Positions 10,165 through 21,760 are shown, counted from the first letter of the stretch. The stretch: DNA of 64,000 bases from Pohlia nutans (GCA_022496805.1 CM040086.1:2854501-2918500); one strand, 5' to 3'. The notes: generated by a model from the letters alone, not told the origin. A program made the numbers and translations.

Positions 10165-13100
10165 ATGGCCTCCTCTCTGCCCCACGGCACCCGCTGGCGC
10201 GTCGTCTACACTCGCCCTAAGTCCAAGACCAAGCTCGACGGCTTCCTCACCATCAAATACATCAACGGCACCGTCGTCCGAAAGATCTTTCTCACCGACG
10301 CCAACTCTTCCAAGCTCGCCGACCGCCTTCTCCGAGCGAATGAGCACGTTCCCGTCGATGGAAGCCTCGAAATCGATTCTTATCACATCTCCGTCGACGG
10401 ACTGGTCGACGACGACCTATCCTCAATTCCGCGCTCCCTTCCAGCTCGTCCTTCTCTCGCTCCCCCTCGTCCGACGGATCATCGAGCTCCGATTGGAAAT
10501 CGTGAGAATTCTACCTCTCCATTGTTTTGTGCTGAAGATTATCTTACTTTGAGCATTTCAATCTTAATTGCCTACATCGCAATTCATATGTTTTTTCCAA
10601 TTTGTACCTTCTTGTTTGTGTCCTCTCTGTGCTATGAATATTTTAATTAGAGGATTTTATTGTGGTTTTGCCATTTTGTCCAAGATCGACCTCCGATTGG
10701 ACATCTTGAGAATGCCACCTCTCCATTGTTGTGTGCTAAAGATTATCTTACTTTCAGCGTTTCACTTTCATTGCTTATGTTCTAATTTCCTACATCGCAA
10801 TTCACATGCTTTCTCCATTTTGTACCTTCTTGTTTGTGTCCTCTCTGTGCTATGAATATTTTAATTAGAGGATTTTTATTGTGGTTTTGTCATTTTGTCC
10901 AAGATCGACCTCCGATTGGACATCGTGAGAATGCCACCTCTCCATTGTTGTGTGCTAAAGATTTTCTTACTTTCAGCGTTTCACTTTCATTGCTTATGTT
11001 TTCATTGCCTACGTAACAGCTCACATGCTTTTTCCATTTTGTACCTTCTTGTTTATGTCCATGTGAGCATTCCGTCTCTCCATTGTTGTGTTCTAAAGGC
11101 TATCTTAATATGAGCGTTTCACTTTCATTTTTTATGTTTTAATTGCCTACATTACAACTCTCATGCTTTTTTTCATTTTTTACCTATTTGTTTGTGTCCA
11201 CTCTGTGCGACGATTACCTTAACTAGAAGGTTTTTATTGCGTATTTCCATGGTTTTGTCATTATGTCCAGCTCGTTCTTCTCTAGCTCCCCCTAGCTCCC
11301 ATTGGAAATCGTTAGAATTCCACCTCTTCATTGTTGTGTGCTGAAGATTATCTTAATTCGATCGTTTCACTTTCATTTCTTATGTTTTAATTGCCTACAT
11401 AACAATTCACATGCTTTTTTAATTTTGGACCTTCTTGTTTATGTCCACTCTGTGCTATGATTATATTTTAGCGACCATGGCTTGCTCGAGTTGAAGATCT
11501 TGACATTATGGTTTCTATGTGTGCTCAATGACATTAATTTAACATAGAATTGATGTGCATGGAATTGATGTAAAATTAATGTACTTTTGATAGAAAAATC
11601 TTAATTAGAGAGTTTTTATTGCGTATTCACATGGTTTTGTCATTGTGTCCAAGTTGTACCTCCTTTGTTTGTGCAGTGGGAACCAAATGGAATGGAGAGT
11701 CGTCCTCAATTGCCACGCAGCGATCCTTTTCTCGGAGCTCTCCTTCTCTCGCTCCCCCTCGTGTGGATCGAGCTCCGATTGGAATTGGTTAGAATTCAGT
11801 CCCTCAATTGTTGTGTCTTAGAGTATCTTTGGAAAACTAATTAGAGAGTTTTGTCGTAATTATGTCTTAATTGTTTGTAAGAAGAAGACAAAACCACATG
11901 GTTTTGTTGTCGTGTTCACATTGTACGTGCGTGTTTGTGCAGTGGGAACCGAATGGAATGTGCTTTACACCACAAATCCAACCAGGAAAGTGAAAAGATT
12001 CCTCGAAGGCGTCCTGCGGCTTGTACAAAGGAATCGTGAACAACAGAATGTGCGTATTCCAGGTTTTGCTCATGTTTGGAAAGTTTCTTTAATTCGTAAA
12101 CTGCATTCGGAATGGTGTCACACGAGTTTATTTATTTGTCATTGGCATTTTTACTTGCCAGGTCGTCCTTTGTGACAGAGTTGGAAAGCAGATTGACGAA
12201 ATGTTTCTGGGAAGTGGCGAGGAAATTAGATGTGGAATGACTCTTCACTTTGATGTTGGTCCTGTGGAAGTGCAAGATATCAAAGGAGATTCCCCTTCTC
12301 TTTCTGAGGTGGTAGTAATCCATGACAGTCCTGACAACTTGAAGAAGCTTCCCCGGCAGCATCCCAAGTCTTCCTGTCAAGGTTCTGATCAGCCCTAGTC
12401 AAATATTGTTCGGTTTTCCTTAACCAATGGTTTGTGGCGATAAATTAATAGTATTTTGAACCTGCCTGACGACCGTTGGGCTGCCATGAGCGTCACGGAT
12501 GCATAGAGCCGATGCAAAGGCCATCACCTGATTCTAATTTCCGACAAAATATCGTGAGAATTTATATAAATCTGGCGTGTATAATCTGGTGTTGACATGG
12601 AAGTTTTGGGCATTATATTTGCGTGTCATTAAATTATATTATAAATTTCTTGGTTTAGACTGATGGTAGGATTCTAGAAATACTATGTTCTACGAAGGAG
12701 TGGTGAGTGTGCCTAGATTTTAGCTCAATAGCACATTTGGTCGTTCAGGCTCACAGGCGATCATCAGTCATGTTCCCGATTTGACGGCTGTAACTGGTGC
12801 AAGTTGAGCAGGAATGGCGACTAATCGAGCTTCTCCGCAAGATCGAGTGGAGCCGGATATATTGGAAGTAATTCAAGACTGTAAGCTGCTATGCACCTGG
12901 CTTAAGTCAGCTTCTTAGGCTAGACCGCCCTACCGAGGAGAGACATGCAGGGGGGTGAGGTCCCGAGTAGTGCAGGTGTCCCAGCATCCCATGCGAAGAT
13001 TTTTTCCAGTCATGACAGCTGTTGAAACTTCGACAAGCTTTAGACTTGAAACAGCAGTTGGTTTACTTCGAGGTTTAGCCGTTTTAGCCTCTTGTTATTT

Positions 13101-15607
13101 GCTGTATTCTTGGTTGGGTTACGCTTATGTCCTTGTGTCTTATGACTTACTCTCTGTCGATTTTCAGCAGGAACAGGAAGGATTCGAGTTCCATCAAAGG
13201 CTTGTGAAAAACAGGAAATCCAGCCGAAACGCCGTGACAGTAAGTGCTCTTCTAACGAAGAATTTATTAGAAAACTCGTGTGCATCCGAGGCGTACGTGG
13301 GATGATAATAGTCTCCTCATATTCTAACGTAGAGCTTTGGCCATTGTTTGTGCTCATTGTAGGTGGACAGATCATGAATAGTTTGAAGAGGCCAGTGAAC
13401 TCCTTTAGTCGTGAATCATCAAGCACTGCGAATTCCTGTACTCGTGAACCGGTGGAAAGGGAAGGAACGTCCATGTTATCTTCTACCTCACGGCGTCGAT
13501 ATGAGGAAGAGAGATCAACCACCCTAGATTGTGTTGACCGTATTCAGAAGCTTAATGTAGGCAAAGCATGCCCGGAGTCATTTGATGACGATTGCATTTA
13601 TATTGAACATGACGTGAAACAGAGAAAGAATAGACTCGGCAATAATAATCCAGGCAGTATTATCAACCTTGACGACCAGTTTGACGTTGTGGTGGAGCAG
13701 TATGAGGTAGCGGCGGAAAAGGTTGAGAGCGATGCATCTCTTCTTCACACAAGGAAAGGATTCACCAAGTGCTCAGAGGAAGTAGAAAAAATTCTTGACG
13801 ATAACCGTTTTAGGTTGGTGACTTGTTCTTTTGCCTTTGAATGGATCTTCCTTCGAGAGACTGTTGCCCATCGCTTACATCGTGTTCATGAAGAATCCAA
13901 GTGCTTCAGAAATTTTCAAGTAATATATTATACAGCGCTTCGTGTTTCTAATGTAGTTCTATGAAGAGCCTTGAGAAATGCAAGATTGCCAGGAGTCCAT
14001 TGGGATTGACGTTTTTCTCTATTGAAACAGGGTTCGAGATTTCTGGGATGGCTATAAGTTATACTGCTTTGGCTATTATTCTCACTGCGATATATCTAAA
14101 GAGCAGTTTCTGACTAGCAAGATGGGTGAGCTCAGATATGGCCAATCTTTTTAGCTCTGCAATTTCCTCATTTGTATTTTACTGTATGTCTGAAAGTGAG
14201 GTCTTCGTGACTTGCTTTTGAGCTTTTTATGGTATTTATCTGGGAGAGCTCTTAAATGCGACATTTAACTTATTTTCCCAATGAGCGGGATGGCTGACCT
14301 AATTTTGTTGAAGACTTGCTGCATGTTTAGCAAGTTGGGCTGTTGATCTATCTTTGTACGGTTTGTTGTTGCAGGTCGAGTTGTGTGTCGATTACATAAC
14401 GAAATGGATGTTCGATGGGGATCAAAATTTGATGAGACGGTTAGGCATGTGTGGGGCATGATGGAGGATTATGTAAAGGTTCGCTATGGCAAGGACTGCA
14501 CAAACCTCAGGTCAGCTTCTCCTGCTGTGGAATCCTCAGTCTAATATTGCGTCCTGTCCATTTTTGACAGCCTATGAACCCTAATTCTTATTTAAACTGA
14601 CCTTTTAGGGTTATATGTATTTTTTTCCTAGATCAGATATGTGCCTGTTCATTTTGCATCACCGTGCAAGCTTTTGTACATAGAGCAGTATTTTATTTTT
14701 GTTGCTCTTCAGTATAGTGACATTGAAGAATAATATTAAAAAATGCTGTAAATAACCGAAATTTTGTATAAACATGCTAATTTAGAGTCATGTTAGTTGT
14801 AATATTGTTTATGGTTGCAATAGCCATTGTTGCTCTCTGGAATAAAACAATGACGGAATGCTCATATGTTACTTTAAGATATGCTGAAGACATTTAGTGC
14901 ATCCAGGGCTTTGATGGAAGAATATGAGGATGTAAAGAAGCTTTCTACCTCAGAGAATGGCTCCTTGCTGATACAACTGATTAAGGTTCCTCTCACCATA
15001 ATCTTTTTCAATTTTATTACAAATAGCACAAACACTGGAAGTCTGCAAGTCTATGATCAGCTCCTTTGGTTGCAAAGACTTGTGTGCAGGTGACATTTCT
15101 GAGCTTGCCTGCTTGAGAACACGGCAGTCTTTGCCACAAGCTCAGAATGCCAATTCAATCATCCACCATTTGTGCTGTTGTTGGTTACGTTCGCCACTAG
15201 AAACTCCGATAGCTCATCAATTTATTGGCTGTGTAACCTGAAATTGATTTCTTTCGTCTCTCCAGCATGTACTAATGGCACTCCATACTCAGGATGACGA
15301 GCATGGGACCGAACGTCTATACAAGCACTCGCGCAACATTCAAATACAATCCACAAATGTATTTGATCAGTTCCGTAGTAGGCTCGACCAGGTGGACTCC
15401 AACTTGGGCAACCTCATGAAATCATCCGGGAAATCATCGGAGAACTCATCTGGGGTGTTGAGTGACTTGGACAGCCGCAATTTAGGTTTGAGAAACGCTC
15501 GTGAAAACGGTTCTGTTGTAAACGCAGAAAAAATTTCAGTTGATAGGAAAAATAAGCCAAAAGAGTGGTGTAAAGGTGAACTGCCCTCTTTTGATCTGGG
15601 TTTTTGA
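10165..15607 (+). CDS. Spliced gene with two N-terminal DUF2439 (ZGRF1-like) domains
   Basis: My exon model is 10165-10501, 11677-11787, 11943-12049, 12162-12381, 12812-12880, 13010-13060, 13171-13239, 13363-13813, 14031-14125, 14375-14510, 14907-14985 and 15266-15607. All junction phases agree and give about 688 aa. Exon 1 has the DUF2439 pattern (W-R-V-V-Y-T-R-P-K-S-K-T-K-L-D-G-F-L, then L-E-I-D-S-Y-H-I-S-V). Exons 3-4 encode a second copy (W-N-V-L-Y-T..., F-L-G-S-G-E-E). DUF2439 is known from the N-terminus of ZGRF1, a DNA-repair helicase; no helicase is present here. The rest is unrecognised: a basic segment (PKRRD), an acidic middle and a conserved-looking C-terminal region (DFWDGYKLYCFGYYSHCD, EMDVRWGSKFDE). 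Alternatively it is two genes: one ending at TAG 12396-12398 (263 aa) and one starting at ATG 12814 (429 aa). The 12381/12812 junction is the weakest, though its phase fits. A nuclear role is only inferred. Confidence 0.6.
10489..11460 (+). repeat. Intronic tandem repeats of about 200 bp carrying the exon-1 tail and donor
   Basis: Five diverged units follow exon 1. CCGATTGGA(A/C)ATC lies at 10489, 10693 and 10912 (steps of 204 and 219). A truncated unit starts at about 11059, and another has ATTGGAAATC at 11301. Each continues into CACCTCTCCATTGTTGTGTGCT, CTTTCATTGCTTATGTT and ACCTTCTTGTTTGTGTCC. Most units carry a GTGAGAAT or GTTAGAAT donor-like site at the position of the true exon-1 donor. 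Confidence 0.85.
11677..11787 (+). other. Phase-symmetric cassette exon built from two duplicated exon pieces
   Basis: This 111-bp segment follows a TTTGTGCAG acceptor and ends at a TTG/GTTAGA donor. Its first bases copy the start of the exon at 11943 (TGGGAACC-A/G-AATGGAATG) and its last 50 bases copy the tail of exon 1 (CTTCTCTCGCTCCCCCTCGT...GAGCTCCGATTGGAA). It is open in the required frame with phase 1 at both ends, so including or skipping it keeps the frame. It encodes a Ser/Arg/Pro-rich linker (RSFSRSSPSLAPPR). Confidence 0.6.
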
Positions 15608-16305
15608 TCTGGGTTTTTGATCTGGGAATCTAGAACTATAATTAGCAATACCTTTTTCTTGGGCGACATGTCAACTTTGCTCTTATTTCTCTGGTTGACT
15701 TGGGTTCATTTGAAGGTCTTCCTCACAACGTGTCGGTCCCATGGGTAGACTTTTATGCACCTTGCTAATTTTGAGTTGGCACATCTACACATTTACATGA
15801 ATTCTGCTGGTATGGTGATGTCCTTCATTGACGGAATCCTACGCTTCAGTGACAGAAACCTCAACCATGGCGTAGAGGCAGGTATGTAGAGGCAGAAACA
15901 TCCAGCTCGGCGACATTGACCATGCTGTTGTCAAGCATAATTAAGGTGCGTGCTCCTAAGAGAGATCATCTGAAATGCAATACCTAAGCTTGTTACCCCA
16001 TTCCTGTGACCTTCAGCAATTGGGATAGAAAAAGATTGTGTCTTGTCCCCATTTTGAAGAGGATTCCAAATCACCAAAATCCATATTAATCTGCTGCTGT
16101 ATGAAGAAGTTTTGTTAGAGCTTCCTCCAAATCATCTGCACTATTATCGGCAGTCTTCTCTTCTTCAATTGTTGTACATTTACTCAGCTTCAGATGTATT
16201 TTTATCCCACATTTAGGGTTGAGGATAACCTTGACCCTAAACCCTAAACCTTGACCCACCATAAAATCATACAATCATGTGCATTATGGGCGCCTAGGCT
16301 GGGCA
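15608..16305. other. 3' flank, short telomere-like motifs
   Basis: Just after the stop, the phrase TTTTGATCTGGG is repeated three times (15587-15626). At 16212-16253 there are TTTAGGG and CCCTAAACCCTAAACC words, a short interstitial telomere-like patch in inverted arrangement. No gene is called; the minus-strand ORF at 16086-16274 is not convincing. Confidence 0.4.
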
Positions 16306-16309
16306 TTAA

Positions 16310-17075
16310 CCCCTAAATGACCAATCGTCCATATCTAGGACGATGTACAGAAACAATCACAGTTTTCTCATCTGTCATGCACTTTTGCAGAGTGGATTTT
16401 TTATTAAATATTTGATGGGAAGTTAGCTTCATCCAATTAGAAAGGTGATTTGCCTCATTTCATTTTGTAGTGATTCATCCAAAATTTGATAAGTCATAAA
16501 ATTAAACAACCAAAAACTCTCCAAAAATCACTACACGTAGAGTATTACATTTCAACCAACCATAACAAGAGAGTTTTATTGTTTTTTCCTTACAGGGGAG
16601 AGACCACGAAAACGCTGTGTTTTCAGGAGTTAGTGAACAGTGACACTCTGAGTCAAACTGCCAGAAATCACCACAATATCTTTTTTACTTCTTGTTTTTA
16701 CATTTACTTTTTACCTTTTAACGATTTTTACCACAATGTTTTTACTTTCGCCTTCTCAATTTTCCCCTGAACGTTTTAACCTATTCCTACAAGTTACATA
16801 GTTGGACGGTAAAAACATTTGTTTTTAAGGCAAAGACTACGCGACTAGCCACTTGTTTCTAATCCAATTACAAGAGAGTTTTGAACTTTGAGTTCAAATT
16901 TTATACAAAAATATTGGTGATAGCAATTATAGATCTATCTATATGGATAGAATCTAAAATTCATAATGTACAACTTTTATCTATACATCATGTTTAAAAA
17001 TTTCCCTTTTAGTTGCATTTTATAAGACATCTTTGAAATTCTTTAAATTTGGAGAGGGGTGAGGACATTTAGGGA
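16310..17075. mobile_element. TTAA-flanked short-TIR element A
   Basis: The segment begins CCCCTAAATG and ends CATTTAGGGA, 9 of 10 inverted, and has TTAA directly on both sides (16306-16309 and 17076-17079). It has no transposase. It appears to contain a secondary insertion at 16578-16869. Short C-rich TIRs with TTAA duplications are typical of piggyBac-like elements, but that assignment is only suggestive. Confidence 0.5.
16578..16869. mobile_element. Insertion of unknown class with 13-bp direct repeats
   Basis: A 292-bp segment is flanked by exact copies of ACAAGAGAGTTTT (16565-16577 and 16870-16882), which look like a target-site duplication. Two internal words recur at 19076-19180: GGGGAGAG(A)..ACG.AAACGCT.TGTTTT..AGGAGTTA near one end and GCGACTAG(C/T)C near the other. 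I see no terminal inverted repeat, poly-A tail or tRNA-like promoter. Confidence 0.5.
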
Positions 17076-17079
17076 TTAA

Positions 17080-18143
17080 CTCCTAAGTGGCCCATTGACC
17101 ATTTTCTAATTGCAGCCAAAACATTAGTGGCTGTCAATAAATGACATTTTTCAAGTTTTGATTTTTGTTGAAATTGGGGGTAAAGATCATGTTTTAGTGG
17201 TATTTAATGCATTTCAGTTGCAATATTAGGTCCACCAAGGAATTTTCCAAAGACAAACACCTCAACATTGTCCTAGTGTTATAAAACATTCTATTTCGAG
17301 AAAGTGATGATGTTCTTTCCTTTTAAAAATTGCCTTTTTTAATTTTAGAACTAAATGTCTAGTTTTAAACAATCATACTAGATTTCAAATTTAAAAATAA
17401 AAATTGTAATTTTAGTGAATATCAAAAGGCAAATCATTAAATGAGTATCTATAACTATTTTTGGAAGTTTGATGATACAAATTAATAATAAACATCATGC
17501 TTTTCATTTTTTCTTTTGGACCAAATTTCATCAAAGTTCTACGAGTAACATTTTATAACACATTTAGATTTTGCCCTTATCCCTTTTTTCATTTAGGGGT
17601 TAACCTTTAACTCCTAAAAGCTCGAGGGGTTTTGGACAAAACATAGATGTGTTATAATATGTGCCTTCCATATGTTTAATGAAGTTTGGTTCAATAGACA
17701 AAATGTAGGCATCATATCTACAAATTATTCTTATGGTCAAACTTCCAAAAATAACATTAAATATTTTTTTAGTGAATTTTAAAGACTTATCCTTTGAATT
17801 TTTTTATAAATTATAATTTTTACTTTTAGAGTTTAAAATTGAGCAAGATTGGTTAAAGTTGGTTTATCTATTGTAAACTTCCAAAAAAGCAAAAGAAATG
17901 ATGCATGAAACATCATTGCTTTCTCCAAATAGCAAATTTTATAACACTAAGACAATGTTGAGGTAAACTACTTTGAAAAATCCTTCCTAGTGGAGTTTAT
18001 TTTGGATTGACATAATTCAATTTGCAGTGGAAAGTAGACTTGATGTGGTATTTTAAAATATATTTCATTTTTTCAAAAAATGATTTTTTGTTCCAAACAT
18101 TAACGAGAAGTGGCCAAAAAATGGTATCTTGGGAGCTTAGGGA
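17080..18143. mobile_element. Pair of inverted TTAA elements (B and C) forming a 1.07-kb foldback
   Basis: Element B is 17080-17599 (CTCCTAAGTG ... CATTTAGGGG). Element C is 17611-18143 (CTCCTAAAAG ... CTTAGGGA). They are bounded by TTAA at 17076, 17600, 17607 and 18144. The two are inverted copies of each other. For example CCTCAACATTGTCCTAGTG with its TTATAAAA continuation near 17263 pairs with its complement near 17960, and TTTTTGGAAGTTTGA near 17459 pairs with its complement near 17740. The whole unit is a long imperfect hairpin centred near 17605. Confidence 0.7.
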
Positions 18144-18454
18144 TTAAACGTGCAACGAGCCCAGTGCACTGTGTTTGATTGTTTTTCAATGAAACAATGA
18201 TTTTCACCTAGTTCCTAATTTCAAATTAAAATGATCCCAACTAAGAAAGTGTGGAGCTATATTCTACTTTCTAGTCCAATTTCCAGTTCCTCTAAGAAAG
18301 TGTGGGGCTATCTTCTACTTTCTAGTCCAATTTCCAATTCCTCAAAATTGTTAAAATTGCGTTTTTTACTGCACTATAAGTTCAGAATCCTAAAATTCCA
18401 ATGTACACTGCAGAAAAGGTTTTTCAATTGAATTTCTTTTTATGTAAACTTGAG

Positions 18455-18574
18455 CACTAGTAGAAAAGGTGGCGCTTCCTAGGGAGATGCCTAGGCAAAA
18501 TCACTGTGCATGTGTGATATTGGGCATCACATGCCTCGGCAACTCCCTCGACAATGCCACCTTTTCTACTAGTG
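18455..18574. mobile_element. CACTA MITE, perfect TIRs, TSD GAG
   Basis: The 120-bp element starts CACTAGTAGAAAAGGTGGC and ends in its exact 19-base reverse complement. The flanks carry the 3-bp direct repeat GAG (18452-18454 and 18575-18577). CACTAGTAGAAAA is a common terminus of plant CACTA (En/Spm) elements. Perfect ends imply a recent insertion. Confidence 0.93.
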
Positions 18575-18577
18575 GAG

Positions 18578-20217
18578 AAGCATTCCACCTTTGTTCATCA
18601 CTATTATTTATATTTTTCCTTAAAAAAAACATACTATTTTAGGCATTTTAAAAACCACTATGACTATTACAAGAGAAAAAATTTGAATAATATTATAATA
18701 CTCATTCTTATTTAAATAATTATGAAAAAAATCAGTGCAAATTTTGTTAAACAATAAATTGTATGAGAAAAATACAAAAAAAATGTGAGAAATTGATGAG
18801 GTTTGACCGGGTAAGTGTAGTGTGGACGCTTAAGGGTTAAAGTCGGCTGGGTCCATTATGTTGAGATTTGTCACCGACAATGTTCTTCATGAGGCCTGTT
18901 ATTGCCATTAAGGCAATGGCAACATAATGCACAATGGGGGTGCATCACTGATAAGTTGATATTCCTGATTAGAGCGGCCACTGCCCTTACCCTGGCCGAC
19001 TGTTTCCTTATCCGCTTTGAATGTAGTCAACATCCTCCACTTGAAGCACAATCTTACATCCTCTGCCCCACCAGGGGGAGAGATTACGGAAACGCTTTGT
19101 TTTTTAGGAGTTACCAGGAGTTACACACCTGCACAGTAAAAAGAAGCTATAAAAGTAAATCTTAGATAAAACACAAAGACACTCTCTCCGCGACTAGTCG
19201 CTTATTGCAGTTTGTTTGTACTTGCAGAACACATCCTTAGTATGAATGCTCCCATCTGACATTAGGATTTATTGAAAGAGAAGCTTGTCTGTCATGTTGC
19301 TCTTTCATAATGGGTGATGGACCTCCTCTTTCAACCTCATATTTCAACGGATAAAGGAATAAAATTTGTCACTCAGAATGCCAAGTCCAGTGTTCAAAGC
19401 AACCGTGCCAGGGAGGCTAGACAACTTTTTTTCCACCTTGACACTTTTTTCCCAACTTGATGTTGTATTAGATGTCTAACGTCAATTGTCTAATTAAAAA
19501 AGCGATGATTATGCTAAACAACTTGGATGAAATATTCAGGAACATTCTAAATTATTCTTATATACAATATTCAAAATACATGGGTAATCATTATCGTTCA
19601 TCTATTTGTGTTGTCCAATTATATATTGAATTCATCAATACCGGTAATATGTTATCCAGTTCATCAATTGTGTTGAAATATTTCTAGAAGCTAAAGATAT
19701 TGCACACTAAAAAAATTCCTTAGAATTAACGTGGTCCACATTAATTGCTCTCAAGCTGGCATAGCTTTTCTTTTTATCATTTTGACACAAGTGAAAGCCT
19801 CTTATCATTGCATTTACGTTCATTGTGATAAAAAATGAAAGTTTCTTCGGTTGCAGAGAGATTGAAGAGTCAAGATGGCCACAGCTTTAGACTGGCAATG
19901 GAAACCCAAAACTTTTTACTCAATAATTGATGTATGCATGGGCTCTGATGCCAGGCTCATCAAGCCTTGAAATGATTTGCCGTTCTAAGCGATTTAAATG
20001 AGCTTGTACCAGCTCTGTAAAGAGTTCTATGATGGGAGCTGTAATCCTCACTCCTACATGTAAACCCCAACTCCGGTATCCAGTCCATACATTTCCCCAT
20101 GATGAGCTCGTGTGGATTTCAAACTCGCTGTAACTGCAGAATTGATGAAAAATCTCAAAAGCTCAAGCCTTGTTGGCTCTCATTGTTCCTTTGGACAGTG
20201 ACTAACAGACAATTTAG
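18578..20217. other. Intergenic, no gene seen
   Basis: AT-rich. At 18837-18840 an orphan end CGCTTAAGGG-TTAA resembles the TTAA-element termini but has no partner. At 19076-19180 there is a relative of the 16578-16869 insertion. Small ORFs here lack coding character. Confidence 0.4.
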
Positions 20218-20441
20218 CCCCTAAACGTCTGAAAGTGCTTTTGTGGCCAGTAGAATATGGTGTATTTTTCTAAATTTGGAATGGATTTAGACCTTTTATA
20301 GGTTTGAGTTCAACACAAAAGCTGAAATTTACATCAATTCGGTTCTAGTGAGCTATTGAGATCCCAACTTAGAGATTCTTGTTGGTAGCAAATGCCAATT
20401 ATACGGCCATGTATCTACTATCCCCATGGGACATTTAGGGG
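20218..20441. mobile_element. Short-TIR element D, TSD TTAG
   Basis: The 224-bp element starts CCCCTAAACGTC and ends GACATTTAGGGG (11 of 12 inverted). It has the same 4-bp direct repeat TTAG on both sides (20214-20217 and 20442-20445). Because TTAG is not palindromic, this shows that the family makes a real 4-bp target duplication. No coding content. Confidence 0.78.
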
Positions 20442-20445
20442 TTAG

Positions 20446-21173
20446 AGTTCATTTTGTATTGAGCATTGCCTTTTTGCATTACTCACTGTAGGGCATGCCC
20501 ACTTTACCACTAAACTCTTGAGAGCCCATGAAAAGAGGATTAATTCCACGTTGCATATTTAGGGATGGTGAGAGAGTCATTGAATATGAGCGCGATGTAA
20601 AAACATCTAAATACTTCCCTCTATAACTAAAATTAGGAAACGTTCAGATTTTATCGGTTCATTGGTAGGAAAATATTATATATTTGGCTGGCTTGTCCAT
20701 TTTTTGATGCTATGTTTAGCCAAATCTCCTTAAAAATTTGGAATATTTAATTGATATGTATAGTTTTTGAAAAAAAACTAGGAAATGACGCGAGATTTTG
20801 TACATATCGTAAGGATGTGTAGCCTCTCAAACCTAGGTTTGTCCTAGGGATTGTCAAAATAGCTCGTAGGTAACCAATTTCTATTACCTTCATTTTATCT
20901 ATGTATTAACATGAATACAATGACAAAAAAATGGATTGCTCTTCGAGCATTAAAAAAGTAGCCAAAATACAAAATTGTCTCCTAACCAAGAAAAATCTGT
21001 GCACTCTAATATGGAAGCCTAGCATAGTATTTCTAGAAGTGTAGGTTAAATTTGGAGGGAAAGGTTCTCGACAAAGATGACAATAATTATTGCGCATGAG
21101 ATGTTGAAAAAATAATAGAACTTATACTATCTCATTGTGCATATTATTCTAAATGCATTCCAACACATTTTAA
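20446..21173. other. Intergenic, no gene seen
   Basis: AT-rich sequence with no supported gene, RNA or element end. Confidence 0.35.
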
Positions 21174-21177
21174 TTAA

Positions 21178-21527
21178 CCCTTAAACGTCAAGAGGGCCTG
21201 GATCGGGCAGCCCGGAAGGCATCTAAATTTTTTGGGGAAAATAAATAAATAAATGGCTTTGTAGTGCACTACTGGCTAGCACTGTAGCGCTGCGGCACTG
21301 CTGAACTTCAGCTGCCCCAACCTCAAAACTTGTTCAATTTGATTACTTTGATTGCTTATCAACGATTCCACAATCTCTCAAATGAGGCGAAAATTTGGAA
21401 TCTAGATCACTTTTTCAGTAGCTTTCCATCGCACCAAGTCTCGCTTGATTTGGTTGGAAAAATCAATTTTTTTTCTTCATTATTCTCTTTTAAATAAGCC
21501 CACGGGGCTTTCCTTGACGTTTAAGGG
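21178..21527. mobile_element. Short-TIR element E, TTAA flanks, perfect 15-bp TIR
   Basis: The 350-bp element starts CCCTTAAACGTCAAG and ends in its exact reverse complement, with TTAA on both sides (21174-21177 and 21528-21531). The interior is non-coding. It is the best-preserved member of the TTAA/TTAG family in the window. Confidence 0.82.
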
Positions 21528-21760
21528 TTAAAAAAACGCAAAATTGCAATTTTACATTGAATTTGAGAATAAAATTTATTAAAATAAATATTGAAGTATT
21601 TATAAAAAAACAAATGAATCTAGAAATTTCTTTGGAAGAATAACAGATCTCATAAAAATAAATTATAAAGATAACCAAATAAATTGATGATTAATTGTTT
21701 GTCTAGAATTTTTGCAAATGGCACTGAAATATTGTTTTTGTAAGAATAATTCATTCTTAA

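Noticed and set aside
16203..16253. Interstitial telomere array
   Set aside because: Only two adjacent CCCTAAA-type units and scattered TTTAGGG words; too short to be a telomeric insertion.
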